A stretch of DNA of 64,000 nucleotides from Alloyangia pacifica (GTDB lineage: Bacteria > Pseudomonadota > Alphaproteobacteria > Rhodobacterales > Rhodobacteraceae), in NCBI RefSeq assembly GCF_003111685.1, contig NZ_CP022190.1:582001-646000 (forward strand). The letters run 5' to 3'. A program made the position numbers and the translations under genes. Shown here piece after piece: positions 62,189 through 64,000 of the stretch. Positions within the stretch are counted from its first letter, which is position 1. Each line of letters opens with the position of its first letter. The notes under the pieces are model-generated. The model was not told where the DNA came from. It saw only the letters and a program-made list of their open reading frames with translations, and made no database searches.

Positions 62189-62491
62189 ATGCTCCTGATT
62201 CATTGCCCCTATTGTGACGAGACGCTGCCCGAGGTCGAGTTCACCTATGCCGGCGAGGCGCATATTGCCCGCCCCGAAACCCCCTCGGAGATGAGCGACG
62301 AGGACTGGCAGCAGTTCCTCTTCATGCGCGCCAACGTCAAGGGCGACCATTTCGAGCGCTGGCGCCACCTGCATGGCTGCGGGCGGTTTTTCAACGCCGT
62401 GCGCAACACCATCACCGACAAGTTCCTCACCACCTACAAGGCGGGCGCGCCCCGTCCCGATCTCGCCGCGCTGAAGGAGGGCCTGAAATGA
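62189..62491 (+). CDS. soxD: Sarcosine oxidase subunit delta
   Basis: A 100-residue zinc-binding subunit. HCPYCDETLPEVEFTYAGEAHIARP is the SoxD N-terminus, and the later His/Cys pair in WRHLHGCGRFFNAVRNT completes the zinc site. AAGGAC precedes the start. Its stop overlaps the soxA start (ATGA). Confidence 0.95.
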   Translation: MLLIHCPYCDETLPEVEFTYAGEAHIARPETPSEMSDEDWQQFLFMRANVKGDHFERWRHLHGCGRFFNAVRNTITDKFLTTYKAGAPRPDLAALKEGLK

Positions 62492-64000
62492 GCAGCCATC
62501 GCGTTTCCGGCCGTGTTGAAGGCAAGGGCCGGGTCAACCCGAGCCGCCCGGTGAACTTCACCTTCGACGGCAAGACCTACCAGGGCTACGAGGGCGACAC
62601 CGTCGCCTCGGCGCTGCTGGCCAATGGCGTGCACCTGATGGGCCGCTCGTTCAAGTACCACCGCCCGCGCGGGCCGGTGGCGGCGGGCTCGGAAGAGCCC
62701 AACGCGCTCATCGGCACCCGCCGCGGCCCGGGCCGCTTTGAGCCCAACACCCGCGCCACGGTGCAGGAGATCTGGGGCGGGCTCGAAACCAGCTCGCAGA
62801 ACAAGTACCCGAGCCTGAAGTTCGACGTCGGCGCGGTGAACGATGCCGCCTATATGCTCTTCTCGGCAGGGTTTTACTACAAGACCTTCATGTGGCCGCG
62901 CAGCTTCTGGGACAAGGTCTACGAGCCCTTCATCCGCGCCGCCGCGGGCCTTGGCGTCAGCCCCACCGAGGAAGACCCCGACAGCTACGCCTCGCGCAAC
63001 CTGCATTGCGATGTGCTGATCGTCGGCGCCGGGCCCTCGGGCCTTGCCGCGGCGCGGGTGGCGGCAGAGGCGGGCCTGAAGGTCGTGCTGGTCGACGAGA
63101 ACCCGGAAGTGGGCGGCACGCTGCTGTCGGAGCCGCAGGCACAGATCGACGGCGCTGGCGCCTGGGACTGGGTCGCCTCGGAACTGGCCGCGCTTCGGGA
63201 CGCGGGCGTCCGGGTCATGACCCGCACCACCGCCATCGGCTATTACCACCAGAACCTCATCGGTCTTTGCGAGCGGCTGACCGACCACCTGCCCAATCTG
63301 CCCGCCGACACCCCGCGCGAGCGGCTGTGGCGGGTGCGCGCGAAACAGGTGGTGCTGGCGCAGGGCGCGCTGGAAAAGCCGCTGGTGTTCCACGGCAACG
63401 ACCGTCCGGGCGTGATGCTGGCGGGCGCGGCGCAGAGCTACCTCAACCGCTACGGCGTGCTGGTCGGGCAGCGCCCCGTGGTGCTGACCTCGCATGACAG
63501 CGCCTGGTACGCCGCCTTCGATCTGGCCGACGCCGGCGCTAGGGTGCAGGCCATCGCCGACACGCGCGAAACCGTTGACGAGGCGCTGCTGACCGGCGCG
63601 CGCCAGCGCGGGATCCCCGTCAAGCTCGGCCGCACCGCCACAGCCACCAAGGGCCGCCTGCGGGTCGCCTCGATCCGGCTCAACCCGGTCTCGGGCGGCA
63701 AGGTGGGCAGCGGCGAGGAGATCGCCTGCGACGCGGTGCTGATGTCGGGCGGCTGGACGCCCTCGCTGCATCTTTTCTCGCACACCAAGGGCACGCTGGC
63801 CTGGGACGAGGACCGCACCACCTTCCTGCCCGAGCGCACCCCCGAGGACTGCGTCATCGCCGGCGCCAGCCGCGGGATCTGGGGCATCGCGGCGGCGCTG
63901 AACGACGGCGCCGAGAAGGGCCGGGAGGTGGCGCTGGCGCTCGGCACATCCGCCGACGCGGCCAGCTACACCGTGGCGCAGGACCGCGCCGGCACCGGCG
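62488..64000 (+). CDS. soxA: Sarcosine oxidase subunit alpha, truncated by the window end
   Basis: At least 504 of the usual roughly 1000 residues are present. The N-terminal part (GKGRVNPSRPVNFTFDGKTYQGYEGDTVASALLANGVHLMGRSFKYHRPRG) is the 2Fe-2S-like domain of SoxA. An NAD-binding domain follows (about 170-; DVLIVGAGPSGLAAARVAAEAGLKVVLVDE), then GVMLAGAAQSYLNRYGV and the CDAVLMSGGWTPSLHLFSH segment. The THF-binding GcvT domain and soxG should lie beyond 64000. Confidence 0.95.
   Translation, partial: MSSHRVSGRVEGKGRVNPSRPVNFTFDGKTYQGYEGDTVASALLANGVHLMGRSFKYHRPRGPVAAGSEEPNALIGTRRGPGRFEPNTRATVQEIWGGLETSSQNKYPSLKFDVGAVNDAAYMLFSAGFYYKTFMWPRSFWDKVYEPFIRAAAGLGVSPTEEDPDSYASRNLHCDVLIVGAGPSGLAAARVAAEAGLKVVLVDENPEVGGTLLSEPQAQIDGAGAWDWVASELAALRDAGVRVMTRTTAIGYYHQNLIGLCERLTDHLPNLPADTPRERLWRVRAKQVVLAQGALEKPLVFHGNDRPGVMLAGAAQSYLNRYGVLVGQRPVVLTSHDSAWYAAFDLADAGARVQAIADTRETVDEALLTGARQRGIPVKLGRTATATKGRLRVASIRLNPVSGGKVGSGEEIACDAVLMSGGWTPSLHLFSHTKGTLAWDEDRTTFLPERTPEDCVIAGASRGIWGIAAALNDGAEKGREVALALGTSADAASYTVAQDRAGTG

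Overview
The window is GC-rich DNA from an alphaproteobacterium, most likely a marine Rhodobacteraceae (Roseobacter group). The evidence is the density of TRAP and ABC uptake operons, a BacNav-type sodium channel with a TLESWSM filter, heterotetrameric sarcosine oxidase genes, a BCCT carrier, and gene content typical of the accessory replicons of that group. There is no rRNA, replication gene or CRISPR array.

Layout. 1-4340 is a mobile-element zone. It holds a hypothetical gene with a HEPN-like RNxxxH motif, a frameshifted IS110-family transposase, a complete IS5/IS903-group element (15-bp inverted repeats, perfect 9-bp target duplication), and a 48-bp 3' fragment of a tRNA-Val(UAC) gene that looks like the att scar of an integrated island. 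An eroded IS5 remnant lies beyond it. 4496-9227 is a TRAP operon headed by a single ORF that fuses a GntR/FCD regulator to a malate/lactate-type dehydrogenase. 9635-15553 has an RpiR regulator diverging from a spermidine/putrescine-type ABC operon that ends in a P1 (DmpA-type) peptidase. 15665-23569 is an amide operon on the minus strand: AmiC-like sensor, AmiR-like ANTAR antiterminator, Dpp-type ABC transporter and acetamidase/formamidase. A strong hairpin terminator sits in its leader.

24295-33610 holds the sodium channel and a copper-resistance block: a CueR-type promoter, a P1B ATPase with tandem YHS domains, a cytochrome c, a small Cys/His-rich secreted protein, two multicopper oxidases facing each other, and an MFS carrier. 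34151-45390 is an amino-sugar locus: PIG-L deacetylase and ROK repressor on one strand; sugar ABC transporter, an argininosuccinate-lyase-like enzyme, ROK kinase and glucosamine-6-phosphate deaminase on the other. 45862-49892 is a GntR-DctPQM-RpiB locus.

50061-64000 is a methylamine-osmolyte block. It has glycine betaine monooxygenase genes (reductase intact, oxygenase reduced to a fragment without its Rieske centre), a LysR regulator, etfB-etfA-dimethylglycine dehydrogenase, a GbdR-like AraC regulator, a BCCT transporter and soxBDA (soxA runs off the end). Together these would import betaine-type compounds and demethylate dimethylglycine via sarcosine to glycine, but the first step, betaine to dimethylglycine, cannot work from the gbcA copy seen here.

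Coordinates were read by hand. Gene starts were chosen from ribosome-binding sites and family N-termini, and site positions may be off by one or two bases.
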